Shown here one piece after another: positions 32,270 through 44,525 of a stretch of DNA of 64,000 bases. The stretch is from Erinaceus europaeus. Its lineage: Eukaryota > Chordata > Mammalia > Eulipotyphla > Erinaceidae. Location of the stretch: positions 70,369,357 to 70,433,356 of the forward strand of contig NC_080175.1 in NCBI RefSeq assembly GCF_950295315.1, in the 5' to 3' direction. How positions within the stretch are numbered: the stretch's first letter is position 1; each line of letters starts with the position of its first letter. The notes under the pieces are model-generated. The model was not told the origin of the DNA. It ran no database searches and saw nothing but the letters and a program-made list of their open reading frames with translations. The translations under genes were made by a program, and so were the position numbers.

Positions 32270-32610
32270 TTTTAATCCTTTTTTTTAGCTATCGGAACTT
32301 TTAAAGTCTGTTTTACTTGTTTCCTTTTATCATTTTATTGAGGGTAGGTTAAACTCTTACAATGCCATTGTTGACACATGAGTACAATTCTCATGTCTCC
32401 ATGATAGGTGTCCATAAAACACTCACTCCCTACTTCAGTCTCTTTCCACTGTCATACACCAAGATGCCAAAGCCCCTCCACAGACTACTTCTTCCCCTCT
32501 TCTCCCCAGAGTCTTTTGCTTTGGTGCAATATACCAAATCCAGTCCAAGTTTTAATTTGTGTTTTCCCTTTCTCTGAAGGTGGGACATATATTGTTAACT
32601 AAACAGTACG
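32270..32610 (-). mobile_element. Old L1 3' UTR relic
   Basis: gttgacacatgagtacaatt, ctcatgtctccatgatagg and cacactccctac-like elements recur in diverged form at 46700-46830. The pattern resembles an ancient L1 3' untranslated region in inverted orientation. Confidence 0.5.
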
Positions 32611-32970
32611 TTGAGATGGTTTTCAAGAGTTCTGTTTACTAGGTCAATGATACTTAAACCTTTGTGTGCATATATCATCTGGGAAATATGTTCAAATGTA
32701 GATTCTGATTTAGTATTTTAGGAGTGAGTCTTGAGAATCTAAATTCCTAACAGGATACTGACAGTATTGTACTACTGGTCAACAGTTTGAGTAGCTGAAC
32801 CCTATTACCTTTGTTCACTCAAGGTCTTTTTTTTAATCTTACATAAACTTTTGACTCTTTTAGACTTGTAACAATTAATAATTTATTCAAACTTATACTT
32901 TAAGTAACCAAGACAAGTTTTGTGGCATTCTAACTTGACCTGTTCTTATTCTCCTATCCCTAGAACTGTG
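32611..32970. other. Unique DNA, nothing recognised
   Basis: No repeat or coding signal. Confidence 0.4.
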
Positions 32971-32974
32971 GTAG

Positions 32975-33145
32975 CTTTAAAAACACCGGTCCATCCCCAC
33001 CTGCAGGAGGAAAGCTTCACGAGTGGTGAAGCAGTGCTGCAGGTGTCTCTCTATCTCTCTTCCTCTCTATCCCACCCTTACCTCTCAATTTCTGGCTGTC
33101 TCTATTCAATAACTAAATAACTAAATAAATAAATAAAGATAATAA
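32975..33145 (+). mobile_element. 5'-truncated SINE
   Basis: ggtccatccccacctgcagg, gaaagcttcacgagtggtga, agcagtgctgcaggtgtctc, CTCTCT body and an AACTAAATAACTAAATAAAT tail. The tRNA-like head is absent. Confidence 0.85.
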
Positions 33146-33204
33146 AAAGAAGCACTGGCCCTAGCACCAAGAGATAGCTCCTTCAGTGAGTACACACTTT
33201 TTTT

Positions 33205-33496
33205 TCTTTTTTTTAAAAAATATTTATTTTATTTAATTATTCCCTTTTGTTGCCCTTGTTGTTTTATTGTTGTAGTTATTATTGTTGTTGTCGTTGTTGG
33301 ATAGGACAGAGAGAAATGGAGAGAGGAGGGGAAGACAGAGAGGAGGAGAGAAAGATAAACACCTGCAGACCTGCTTCACCACCTGTGAAGCGACTCCCCT
33401 GCAGGTGGGGAGCCGGGGTTCGAACCGGGCTCCTTATACCGGTCCTTGTGCTTTGCGCCACCTGCGCTTAACCCGCTGCGCTACAGCCCGACTCCC
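33205..33496 (-). mobile_element. tRNA-derived SINE, full-length, little diverged
   Basis: Minus strand: head ending at gcccgactccc (33496), perfect B box (ggttcgaacc at about 33418-33427), caccacctgtgaagcgactc and a TTGTTGTTGTCG tail. Apart from the 57-bp duplication it is nearly identical to the copy at 20541-20877, so both are probably young. Confidence 0.92.
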
Positions 33497-33519
33497 TACT
33501 TTTCTTTTTCTTATAAACA

Positions 33520-33760
33520 CTTTTTGAAATATTTTATTTCATTTATTAAATTTATTCTACTTTATCGTATTTGATAGGATACAGAGAAATTTAGAGGGAA
33601 GAGGAAGATAAGGGAGAGAGACAGAGAGACACCCACAGACCTGCTTCACCACTTGTGAAGCTTTCCCCTTACAAATGGAAACTGGGGGCTTGAATCCAAA
33701 TCCTTGCACTGTTTAATGTATGCACTTAAACAGGTGCACCACCACCTGTCCCTCTGAGTG
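33520..33760 (-). mobile_element. tRNA-derived SINE, older copy
   Basis: AGAGGGAAGAGGAAGATAAGG body, acctgcttcaccacttgtga, agctttcccc, ggcttgaatccaaatccttg B-box remnant and caccaccacctgtccc head. Confidence 0.8.
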
Positions 33761-33989
33761 CACCCTTTTTCATCTGTGAATACCTGGGTCCAAGCTCCTC
33801 CACTACATGGAAGTAGCAGCAAAAAGGGAAGCTTTATAAGTAGAGAAGTAATCCTCTGGAGTCTCAACTCATTATCTCTGCCTGTTTTTCTTTTTATCCT
33901 TCACCTTGAATTTGAAAAAAAAGTTCATAGTTCATTGGGAGCAGTGGGATTGTACAAGCATACAGCTCCAGTCACAGAAAAGGAAACAA

Positions 33990-34152
33990 TGGCAGAAGGA
34001 AAGAAGGAAGGAAAAGAGGAAGGGAGGAAGGAAGGCAGGCAGGTAGGAAAAAAGGAAGAAAGGAAGGTAGAAAGGAAGGAAGGAAGGAAGATAGGAAGGA
34101 AGGAAGGAAGGAAGGAAGGAAGGAAGGAAGGAAGGAAGGAAGGAAGGAAGGC
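33990..34152. repeat. GGAA/AAGG polypurine microsatellite
   Basis: From imperfect AAGGAAGGAAAAGAGG units to a pure GGAA array (34096-34152). The 215-codon Lys/Glu/Arg/Gly frame across it and the antisense Ser/Phe/Leu/Pro frames are artefacts of the repeat. Confidence 0.95.
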
Positions 34153-34997
34153 CAGCTCTGCAAGTATAGTGAATGCCTACGAACTGGCAGTTGTGGGGAT
34201 ACAGGTGGGAAGAAGGGATCATAATAGAACCCACCAGAAACAAACTCTCAGAAATTTTCATGATTTGGTCATTTTGGCCATCCCTGGCAGTCCATTTAGT
34301 TTCATCTTTAGCTTCACACAAAATTCACTTGGTTCAAAGAGTCTTTGCTCTGGGTCCTTCTTCAGAAAACAGGCATGCCAACTGATTACTAGTAAACTTA
34401 CCTGAGGTAAGAAAGAGTTGATCCACGTTTATCAAAAGCTGCTTTTGTTTTTCCCTTGTAAAGAAATGTGGGGAAAGCTGTCATATTTCTAGGAATCTAG
34501 GAGGTTATGCACTTGTACAGGAATATGTATATGTCCAGAAAATGCCTGAAAAGAACCTAAACTCCCACCTACAGCTGACTCAGCTCTTGAGTTTCCTTAC
34601 AAGCAGCAGACCCTGATGGTGAAGATAGCGTTGTAAATTGCCTGTGTGTTAAAGGCAAGGCACAGTCTGTATATACAAATCTTGGATAATTTGGAGAAAT
34701 TCCTTAACTCCAGGCATTTGAAATAATCTCTTCAGAATCATTAGATGATCAGTAAACTAGATAAGCAGAAATATAAAGACTGCACATAAAAAAGAACACA
34801 AACTTTATACATTTAGAAAAGATGATGATGAATAAGGGCAAGAGACTGGCATACTTTACTGACTCTTTAGTCACTACCAGGCCACCCTACAAGCTGGGGC
34901 CCTAGTGGGGGAGTCCTGAGATTCCGAAACAGACATGATGGGCCTAGACCTCAAATAAATCCCTCTCTCCATTGCTACCGGTCATCTCTATCTATTG
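34153..34997. other. Unique DNA, no gene seen
   Basis: No repeat is clearly recognised. It ends in a poly-T block that is the tail of the L1 to the right. Confidence 0.4.
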
Positions 34998-36239
34998 TTC
35001 TTTTTTTTTTCTTTTTTTTTAAAAATGTATTTATTTAAGAAAGGAGACATTAACAAAATCATAGAATGGGGGGGTACAACTCCACACAATTCCCACCACC
35101 CAATATCCATATCCCATCTCCTCCCCTGATAGCTTTCCCATTCTCTATCACACTGGGAGCATGGACCCAGGGTCATTGTGGGTTGCAGAAGGTCGGAGGT
35201 CTGGCTTCTGTAATTGCTTCCCCGCTGAATATGGGTGTTGACTGGTCAGTCCATACTCCCAGTCTGCCTCTCTCTTTCCCTAGTAGGGTGAGTCTCTGGG
35301 GAAGCCGAGCTCCAGGACACATTGGTGGGGTCTTCAGTCCAGGGAAGCCTGGCCGCCATCCTTATGACATCTGGAACCTGGTGGCTGAAAAGAGAGTTAA
35401 CATACAAAGCCAAACAAATTGTTGAAGAATAATGGAACCAAAGGTTGGAATAGTGGAGATGAAGTGTTGGGGGGTACTCAGTGCAAACTCTGGTGTACTT
35501 CTGCTTTCAGGTATATATTTGCCCTGGTTTATGGATACGTGTGGACATATGCTCTATCTCCTGGAACCTGGTCTATATCTAGGTTTTGGGACTTTGTTAG
35601 GAAGTGAACCACCTGGGATGGAATTAGAGAATGCTATGAAAGGAAAGGTCTCACCCGAGTGATGAAGCTGAAGGGTTGTCATTCCACACCTGAAGTCTCT
35701 GGACACAGTCTGAAGTGAAGCATGCTAGGGTGGCACTCTGTATTGATTAGGTTGCAATCAGCAGATGGAATATTATTTGATAAGAATTGTGAGAAGCATC
35801 TGGAAAAATGGGCCCTACCCTAGGGTCCCAGGACTGGGGGAAGTTTAGGCTCTATAGTGGAAATGTGAGGTTCTTGCTGTCTTAGGGTTCAAGAAGACAA
35901 TGGATAGTTACTGTTATCCTCACATTATTTGGTAATTGGGTTAACTTTGAAAAGTCCCTTTGTTAGACATACAATCAATTTTCCCCCTCTCATATTAATT
36001 AAATAGTGATTTATATGACTACAATTTAATAGGTGTGTACATAAACACCATTCCCATCACCAAAAGATTATGTCTCATCCCACCAACCCACCCTCACCCC
36101 CAAACCCTGCCGGCCCAGGAAGCCGCATGTCCACTCTCCTGCTCACCACAGGGTTTTTACTTTGGTGCCCTACTTTCAGTTTAGTCAGATCCTGCCTTTA
36201 GTTTCCCTTTCTGATCTTCTTTCTCAACATCTGTTGAAG

Positions 36240-39200
36240 AGTGGGATCATCCCATACTCATCTTTATCTTTCTGACTTAGCTCACTTAACATAATCCTTC
36301 TAGCTCTGTCCAAGATGGGTCAGAGAAGTTGAGTTCATTGTTCTTAGTAGCTGCATAATATTCCATTGTGTATATATACCACAGCTTTCTCAGCCAATTT
36401 TCTGTTGTTGGGCACCTGGGTTGCTTCCAGGTTTTAGCTATTATGAATTGTGCTGCTATGAACATAGGAGTACACACCTCTTTTTAGTTGGGTGTTATGG
36501 AGTCCTTGGAGTATATCCCCAGGAGAGGAATTACTGGATCATATGGAAGGTCCATGTCTAGTATTGTGAGAGTTCTCCAGACTGCTCTCCACAGAGGCTG
36601 GACCAATTTACATTCCCACCAGCATTGCAAAAGGGTTCCTCTGTCCCCACATCCTCTCCAGCATTTGTTGCTGCTGTCCATTTTGATGTATGCCATTCTT
36701 ACTGGGTTGAGGTGGTATCTCAATGCTGTCTTTATTTGCATTTCTCTGACAATCAGTGACCTGGAGTAGTTTTTCATATGTTTGTTTGTCTTTTGGATCT
36801 CCTCTGGAGTGAATGTTTTGTTCATATCCTCTGCCCATTTTTGGATGGGGTGATTTGCTCTTTTTGGTGCTAACTTTGCTGAGCTCTTTGTATGTTTTGG
36901 TGATTAGTTTCTTGTCTGATGTATGGCATGTGAAGATCTTCTCCCATTCTATGAGGGGTCTCTTTGTTTGTGTGATAGTTTCTTTGGCTGTGCAGAAGCT
37001 TTTCAATTTGTTGTAGTCCCATTTTAGTCTGCTTTAGTCTTCCTTGCAGTTGGGTTTGTTTCATCAAAGATGTCCTTGAGGTTTAGGTGGGAAAGTGTTT
37101 TACCAATGTTTTCCTCTAAGTATTTGATTGTTTCTGGTCTAACCTCCAGGTCTTTAATCCATTTAGAGTTGATTTTTGTTTCTGGTGAGATAAAGTGGTT
37201 CAGTTTCATTCTTCTGCATGTTACAACCCAGTTTTCCCAGCACCATTTATTAAAGAGAGCCTCCTTCTTCCATTTAGTGCTTTGGGTCCCCTTATCAAAG
37301 ATTAGATGTCCATAGGTGTGGGGGTTTAGTTCTGGGCTTTCAATATGTTCCACTGGTCTGTGTTCCTACTTTTGTTTCAGGACCATGCTGTTTTGATTAT
37401 GATGGCTTTATAATGAAGTTTGAGGTCTGGGAATGTGATGCCTCCATTTCTGTTTCTTTTCGTTACGATGGTTTTGGCAATTCTAGGTTTTTTCTGGTTC
37501 CAGATAAATGATTGTAGTGTTTGTTCTATTCTCTTAAAGAAGCTTGGTGGAACTTTGATGGGTATCGCATTGAATTTGTATATTGCTCTGGGGAGAATAT
37601 TCATTTTGATGATATTTATTCTTCCAATCCATGAGAATGGGATGTCTTTCCAAATCTTGGTGTTAGTTTCTATTTCCTTGAATAGTGACTCATAGTTTTC
37701 AGTATACAAGTCTTTCACTTCTTTGGTCAGCTTTATTCCTAGGTATTTTATTGATTTTGCTGCAATAGTGAATGAGAGTGATTTTTGGATGTCTTCTTCT
37801 TCAGATTTTATGTTTACATAAAGAAATGTCACTGATTTTTGTACATTCATTTTGTAGCCTGACACCTTGATATATTGCCTAATAACTTCCAGTGGTTTTC
37901 TGCTGGATTCTTTAGGTTTTTCTATATATACTATCATATCATCTGCAAATATTGAAAGCTTGACTTCTTCCTTTCTAATCTGTATTTCTTGCTCCAGCCT
38001 GATTGCTATGGCAAGAACTTCCAATACTATGTTGAAGAGTAACAGTGACAGTAGACAGCCCTGTCTAGTCCCCGATCTGAGGGGGAATGCTTTCAGCTTC
38101 TGTCCATTGAGTATGATGTTGGCTGTAGGTTTGCTATATATGGATTCCACTATCTTGACAAATTTCCCATATATTCCCATTTTTTGTAGTGTTTTGAGCA
38201 TGAATCAGTGTTGGATATTGTCAAAGGCTTTCTCTGAATCTATTGAGATAATCATGTGGTTTTTGGCTTTGCTTTTATTGATGTGGTGAATGACATTGAT
38301 TGACTTACATATGTTGAACCAGCCTTGCATTCTTGGGATAAATACCACTTGGTTGTGATGAACAATCTTTTTGGTATTCTGCTGTATCTGTTAGGCCAAG
38401 ATCTTGTTTAATATTTTGGCATCTATGTTCATCAGAGATATTGGTCTGTAGTTTTCCTTTTTTGTTCTGTCCCTATCTGTTTTTGGTATCAGGGTGATGT
38501 TGGCTTCATAGAAGGTGGAAGGGAGTATTCCTGTTTCTTCAATCTTATGGAAAAGCTTAAGATTATGGGTACTGTTTCCTGAAGGTTCTTCTAGAATTCA
38601 TTTGTGAAGCCATCTGGTCCGGGACTTTTTTTGTTGGGCAGATTCTTAATAACAGTTTTGATTTCTTTGTCTGTGATTGGTGCATTTAGGTTTTGTAGTT
38701 CTTCTTGGTTCAGTTTTGGAAGGGCATATGCTTCTAGGAATTCTTCCATTTCTTCCAGATTTTCTAGCTTGGTGGAGTATAGTTCTTTATAGATGTTTCA
38801 CATGATTTTCTGGATTTCTGTGGTGTCAGTTGTGACATCTCCTCTATAGTTTACAATTCTATGAATTTGAGTCTTTTCCCTTTTTTGTTTAGTGAGTCTG
38901 GCTAGGGGTTTGTCATTTTTGTTTAATCTTTCATAGACGCAACATTTGGCTTCATTGATCTTCTGTATGGTTCTCTTATTTTTCGATGTTGTTTATTTCT
39001 GCTCTAATTTTAGTGATTTCTGTCCTTCTGGTTGCTTTAGGCTTCCTTTGTTCTTCTTCCTCTAAGTCCTTGAGGTGTGCAGTAAGGTCATTTACTTGAG
39101 CTTTTTCTTGTTGTTTAATATGTGATTGTATGGCTATGAGTTTCCCTCTAAATATTGCTTTAGCTGTGTCCTTAATATTTTGATAGGTTGTGTCTTTATT

Positions 39201-40030
39201 TTCATTTGTTTCCAGGAACATTTGAATTTCTTGCTTGAGTGACTCTCACCCAGTGGTTGTTAAAGAGTATGTTGTTTAGTTTCCAAATTCTGTGTCTTTT
39301 AGTAATTTTCTGTTTGTTGTTAAATATTAGTTTTACTCCACTGTGGTCTGAGAAGATACTAGGGATGATTTCAATGCTCTTGAATTTATTTATACTGTCT
39401 TTGTGGCCTAATATGTGGTCTATCCTTGAGTATGTGTTGTGTGCATTTGAGAAGAATGGGTATTCCAGTTTTTTGGGGTGAAGGGCCCTGAAGTTGTCCA
39501 GGAGGTCTAGTCCGACAATCTCTTCATTTAATTCTCTTGTTTCTTTGTTGATTCTCTGCTTTGTTGATCTGTCTAAGTGTGAGAGTGGGGTATTAAAGTC
39601 TCCCACTATTATTGTATTACTATTGATGTATTTTTGAAGTTCGTTCAGTAGGTGCTTGATGTATTTAGATGGTCCCTCATTGGGTGCATAGATGTTAATA
39701 ATTGTTAAGTCTTCTTGGCTGATTGATCCTCTAATAATTATGTAATGGCCTTGCTTATGTTTTATTATTTTATTTAATTTAAAATCTATTGTGTCAGAGA
39801 TGAGAATGGCTGTTCCTGCCTTTTTTTTGTGGTCCATTAGCCTGTATGATAGTTTTCCATCCTTTCACTTTACGTTTGTGTTTATCTTGTTGTATAAGAT
39901 GAGATTCTTGCAAGCAGCATATGCTTGGGTTATGTTTTCTGATCCATCCTCCCACTCTGTGCCTTTTGATGGGTGCGTTAAAGCCATTGACATTTATTGA
40001 TATTATGGGTTTAATGTATTGTAGTGCCAT
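36240..40030 (-). pseudogene. L1 ORF2 relic (endonuclease-reverse transcriptase)
   Basis: The start ATG is at 40030. The N-terminal endonuclease is seen at 40030-39794 (INVNGFNAPIKRHR, CCLQESHL) and 39837-39202 (GDFNTPLS, RIDHILG, SDHSGVKL), with a frame change between them. The reverse transcriptase lies in the frame 38201-37377, with [10 protein letters not shown] near its residue 43 and FADDMIVY, the catalytic Asp pair, at residues 85-92. C-terminal pieces at 37353-37024, 37006-36608, 36825-36484 and 36477-36286 carry KCWRGCGDRG and CTPMFIAAQFIIAKTW. A 1-bp difference near 36293, compared with the 59983 copy, shortens the C-terminus. In life the protein nicks DNA and copies L1 RNA at the nick; here it is inactive. 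Confidence 0.92.
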
Positions 40031-40088
40031 TGTTCAACAAATTTTTATTTGCTCTGATATATGGCAAGTATTCTAGTGAGGTTCTTGT

Positions 40089-40428
40089 TTATAAGATGTC
40101 TGTTAAAACCTCTTTCAGGGCATGTTTGGTGATGGTTGCTCCCTTTAACTGTTGTTTGTCTAAGAAGATTTTGATCCCTCCATCTAGTTTGAATGAAAGT
40201 CTAGCAGGATATATTATCCTTGGTTGAAACCCTTTTTCATTCAGGGCTTGATAGATATCTTGCTATTCTCTTCTGGCTTTTAGAGTTTGAGTGGAGAAGT
40301 CTTCTGATAGTCTTATGGGTTTTCCCCTGTATGTGACTTTTTGTTATTCTCTTGCAGCCTTTAGGATCCTTTCTTTATCCTTACTTCTTCTCATTGTGAC
40401 TATGCTGTGTCTTGGTATCTTCAGGAAT
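40089..40428 (-). pseudogene. L1 ORF1 C-terminal remnant
   Basis: Translation of the minus strand gives IPRHSIVT, KDKERILKAARE, then VTYRGKPIRL, GFQPRIIYPARLSF and ALKEVLTDIL before a stop at 40089. This matches the RNA-binding C-terminal domain of the L1 ORF1 protein. Two in-frame stops interrupt it, one after KAARE and one where a Trp is expected after KARRE. The trimerisation coiled coil and the N-terminus are absent. Confidence 0.85.
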
Positions 40429-40432
40429 AGAC

Positions 40433-41355
40433 CATTTTGTGGGCCCCCCATGGGACCTTGCCTTCAACTTGGATGAACAATGTTAGAGGATGTTCCATCC
40501 TCCGAAGGGAGTCTGGACAACATACTGTAAGCTACACCTGAGGAAGATGTTCCTGATATTGGGGCAGCTTGGAAAGTTCATATTCATGACCACAGAATGT
40601 GAAGTCGGATCTACAGGGATGCAGAGGTCACATAGACTCCAAAGCTGAATATGGGCCCCAGATCACTTCAAATGGATGGGGTTTATAGTCAACAATATTT
40701 ATACCCCTTCCCCATATTAGAGAGCTACTCTCTTCCCTGATCCAGCTTTCTAGTCCTTTTACCAGCCATGACATCATTTCCCCAGAAAATAACTTGGATC
40801 CACCTGCATATCAGATTTCAGGCTCAGGGAAAAAAAAAACTAGTATAGTCACAGGCCCTTTGGAATAAAACTAAAATAGGCCTACTAACTTTCTACAAAA
40901 TTTAGGACCCCTCCCCAGCTCTTTATTCTAGCCTTTAGATTCATGATTAGTCAACAGATTATTTGGCTTTATATGCTAACTCTCTTTTCAGCCACCAGGT
41001 TCCAGATGCTAGCATGATGCCAACCAGACTTCCTTGGACAGACAACCCCACCAATGTGTCCTGGATCTCTGATTCCCCTGGTTTTCCACCCCACTAGGGA
41101 AAGAGGGAGGGAGGCTGAGAGTATGGATTGACCTGTCAATGCCCATGTTTAGCGGGGAAGCAATTACAGAAGCCAGACCTTCCATATTCTACATCCCACA
41201 ATGACCTTGGGTCCATACTCCCAGAGGGATAAAGAATAGGAAAGCTATCTGGGGAGGGGATGGGATATGGAGTTCTGATGGTGAGAATTATGTGGATTTT
41301 TACCCCTCTTATCCTATGGTTTTGTCAATGCTTCCTTTTTATACATTTTTTAAAA
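40433..41355 (+). mobile_element. Short L1-tailed retroelement (about 0.9 kb)
   Basis: It starts near gaccattttgtgggcc, runs through the same 5' half as 4031-4864 (inverted) and 29348-29742, then the L1-shared 3' half (ctttttagccaccagg-type block, caatgaccttgggtcc) and ends in an A-rich stretch after tgcttcctttttatac. It abuts the 5' end of the minus-strand L1. No ORF is present. Confidence 0.85.
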
Positions 41356-41500
41356 AAGGAAGTGCCACCAAAATAGCTCACATGGATAAATTTGCTCTGC
41401 CAGTGCATGGCTGAGATTTGAGCTGACCCTCCTCTATAGAGAAGGAAACTTCAGTGCTGCAGCTTCTTTCCATGTCTCTCTACTTCCATATCTTACTCTT
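41356..41500 (+). mobile_element. Decayed SINE, variant head
   Basis: gtgccaccaaaatagctcac, ggctgagatttgagctgacc, then ctttccatgtctctctac. It is similar in layout to 28568-28745. Confidence 0.5.
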
Positions 41501-41808
41501 TCTACTTGAAGAATAGTCAGTCTGGAGAAGTGAAAGCCCACAAGAGACAGAAGAAGGAGATGGAAGAGAAGACGAGGAGAAAATGGAGAAAGAAAGCTAA
41601 AGAAAATAAGGAATTTGGCTTTCATTTAGTTCTAGCCTTTTATGACTGGAAATTTTTAAATTGAGAGTCCACTGTTAGTAATGTATGCTGTAGAGGATAA
41701 TTTTGCCAAGAGCATGGTTGTATAATATTTTGCTTACATTTTATACCTTGGGGAGATCTAAAAACATTTTTCTTTGCACTGCCTTCTTCTTTCTTCTTAT
41801 GTTATTTT
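41501..41808. other. Unique DNA, nothing recognised
   Basis: Purine-rich around 41555-41615; no coding signal. Confidence 0.35.
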
Positions 41809-41811
41809 TTT

Positions 41812-42066
41812 TAATGGGCACACGACTTTGCACCTGCATAGTCCCATAGTCTCTGGTAGATTCATTTTTCACTCTTTAACTTCACATTTTCAGATAGAGA
41901 CAGGATAAGGTTATATAGAGAGGGAGAAAAAGAGAACCAATTAAAGATGTCACTGTACCAGTTCATCTTTTAGGATGTTTTTGTTGGTGCCATGGATGGT
42001 GAACTCAGGGCTCAAACTGTTGTATAGTAAAGACTGTGCTCTGTGGGGTGAGCCATCTCTCACCCC
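41812..42066 (-). mobile_element. Decayed SINE
   Basis: AGATAGAGACAGGATAAGG and GAGAGGGAGAAAAAGAG body, gatgtcactgtaccagttca, ggctcaaactgttgtatagt B-box remnant and gtgagccatctctcacccc head. Confidence 0.6.
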
Positions 42067-42570
42067 TGTGTCTTTTTGCCCCTTATTTCTCTTCTCTTTT
42101 ATTGTAGTTTAAATCACAAACAAAATCCAGACCATAACTTCAGCTCTATTTCCAAGTCTATCCAACTAAGTATCTATCTCATCTTTTACAAGTTAGTTAC
42201 CATACTTGTAAAATTCCTTTTATCATATACGATGGGTTTTGCAAAGATCACAGGGAATGTGGTAGGAACCATAGGAAATGATGTTATGTTTATATTCAGA
42301 GTTCATTATACACACTAATATACTGAGTATCATAACATGAGCAGTAGTGAAGGAAGAGAGTTGGTGGCAGCTGTTCACAAGGAAATAAGAGACTTTATGC
42401 ATGTGACAGCAGCTATCTTTTAAATAATTAATTACCCATATAAAATGATATTAAAAAGATATGTAGACAAAATAGAAGATTTGAATTATCCCTATCAGCA
42501 CATAGGGGTCACATTAAATATAAATAGTTTAAATTTTTTTATCATGATGTAGAGATTACAAAGTATTTTT
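42067..42570. other. Unique DNA, no gene seen
   Basis: The 80-codon frame at 42076-42318 has no recognisable domain. Confidence 0.4.
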
Positions 42571-42587
42571 GGTTTAATTTTTTTTAG

Positions 42588-43788
42588 GTGTTTCTCAATT
42601 CTTTTTTTAATTTAATTTTATTTAAGAAAGGATTAATGAACAAAACCATAAGGTAGGAGGGGTATAACTCCACACAATTCCCACCACCCAATCTCCATAA
42701 CCCACCCCCTCCCCTGATAGCTTTCCCATTCTCTATCCCTCTGGGAGCATGGACCCAGGGTCATTGAGGGTTGCAGAAGGTAGAAGGTCTGGCTTCTGTA
42801 ATTGCTTCCCCGCTGAATATGGGCGTTGACTGGTCGGTCCATACTCCCAGTCTGCCTCTCTCTTTCCCTAGTAGGGTGGGTCTCTGGGGAAGCTGAGCTC
42901 CAGGACACATTGGTGGGATCTTCAATCCAGGGAAGCCTGGCCAGCATCCTGGTGGTATCTGGAACCTGGTGATTGAAAAGAGAGTTAACATACGAGGCCA
43001 AACAAATTGTTGAGCAATCATGGGCCCAAAGCTTGGAATAGTGGAGAGGAAGTGTTAGGGAGGTACTCACTGCAAACTCTAGTGTACTTCTGCTTTCAGG
43101 TATATATTTTGCAGTAGTTTATGGATACGTGTGAACATAAGCTCTCTCTCACAGAAACTGGTGTATATCTAGGTTATGGGACTTTGTTAGAAAGTGAATC
43201 ACCTGAGATGAAATTAGAGTGTACTATAAAAGGAAAGGTCTCACCCGAGTAATGAAGCTGAAGGGTTGTCATTCCACACATGAAGTCTCTGGACACAGTC
43301 TGAGGTGAAGCATGTTGAGGTGGCAATCGTTGTGTTGGTTAGGTTGTGATCGGCGGATGCAATATTATTTGATATGGATTGGGAGAGGCATACGGGAAAG
43401 TGGGCCCTATCCAAGGGTTCCAGGACTGGGGGAAGTAAGGTGTGGGAATGGGTGGGAGGGATGGGTCACAGTCTTTTGGTGGTGGGAATGGTGTTTATGT
43501 ACACTCCTAGCAAAATGTAGACATATAAATCAGTAGTTAATCAATATGAGAAGGGGAAAATCAACACAAACTGAATCTTTTTAATATATAGGCTGTGTAA
43601 TTGATATGCAGACTCTCTCAAAAGCCTAGACCAAGTAGATCAGAAGCAACCAATAGCACAGCTATATACAAAATACTGGGTACTGTACAGCAAACCCTAA
43701 CAAATGGACTTTTCAAAGTTAACCCAATTACCAAATAATGTGATGATAACATTAACTATCGATGGTCTTTTTGAACCCTAAGACAGCG
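42588..43788 (-). mobile_element. Twin-primed L1 3' end
   Basis: The minus-oriented 3' segment (42588 to about 43438) is joined to an inverted 5' segment (about 43440-43788, plus). Compared with 59450-59510, about 45 bases of 3' UTR are missing at the join. The 17-bp duplication (ggtttaa, eight T, ag) is at 42571-42587 and 43789-43805. Between the left duplication and the poly-T lie 14 bases (gtgtttctcaattc) that the other copies lack. Confidence 0.9.
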
Positions 43789-43805
43789 GGTTTAATTTTT
43801 TTTAG

Positions 43806-44305
43806 AGCCACAGTCATGCTGTCTACAGAAAGCACACTTGAGACAAAAACAAGGGACATAGTGCTGAAAGTACAAGGATAAGAAATACATTTCATATAAA
43901 TAAATAGTAGCTTAGAGAACTGAAGCACCTATTATACCAAATTACCATACCTTTATATCAAAAGGATTACTAGAGATTATATTTTATAATAGGGTCAATT
44001 CATTCAGAAGAATTAACAATCATAAACATCTGAACATTTAAAAAAATACACAGAGTAAATTGAAAGAACTAAAGGAAAAAGATATAATCTAGCAAAAACA
44101 ATTGGAGATGTCAACACCTCACTTTCAGCAATGCATATTATAACTACCCAGAGATTACTTAGGGAAAATATTTTACTACTATTAATCAGTGAAACCTAAC
44201 ATAAACCCTTAAAGCACTCCAAAAGACAACAAAAATATGTTCTGAAGTGTGTAGGAAACATTCTTTTAAAAAACGATCAGATATTACCCCATTATAAATA
44301 TATCA
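43806..44305. other. Unique DNA, nothing recognised
   Basis: AT-rich; no repeat or coding signal. Confidence 0.4.
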
Positions 44306-44309
44306 GTGA

Positions 44310-44525
44310 GCGCGTCATATGGTGTTGCTCCTGGTTTAGTGCACACATTACCATCAGCAAGGATCTTGGCTCAATTTCCTGGTCTCCACCTGTTGGGGGA
44401 AAGCTGCTGTCTGTCCATCCGCACATATATGTATCTATTTATCTATCTATCAATCATCTATCTCTATATCCCCCTTCCTTCTTGATTTCTCTCTATGCAA
44501 AATAAATAAATATATTAAATATGTA
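44310..44525 (+). mobile_element. tRNA-derived SINE, diverged
   Basis: tcctggtttagtgcacacat, ggctcaatttcctggtctcc, acctgttgggggaaagctg, then an ATCTATCT-type repeat within the body and an AAATAAATAAATA tail. Confidence 0.75.

Larger units (their letters stand above)
34998..40432 (-). mobile_element. L1 element, 5'-truncated within ORF1
   Basis: Minus-strand L1. From its 3' side it has an A-rich tail (about 34998-35035), a 3' UTR of about 1.2 kb to about 36240, an ORF2 relic (36240-40030), a 57-bp inter-ORF gap and the C-terminal part of ORF1 (40089 to about 40428), where it stops against another element. Gene order and the inter-ORF spacing are normal for mammalian L1. Both frames are broken, so it is dead. 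Confidence 0.93.

Noticed and set aside
33758..34405. 215-codon Lys/Glu/Gly/Arg-rich frame
   Set aside because: Open only because of the GGAA repeat; flanks show no coding character.
37377..38201. Possible functional reverse transcriptase gene (FADD motif intact)
   Set aside because: It is part of a 5'-truncated L1 whose ORF2 is broken at many places and whose ORF1 has internal stops.
44400..44470. CRISPR-like or satellite repeats (ATCTATCT)
   Set aside because: Short tetranucleotide slippage within a SINE body; no spacers.
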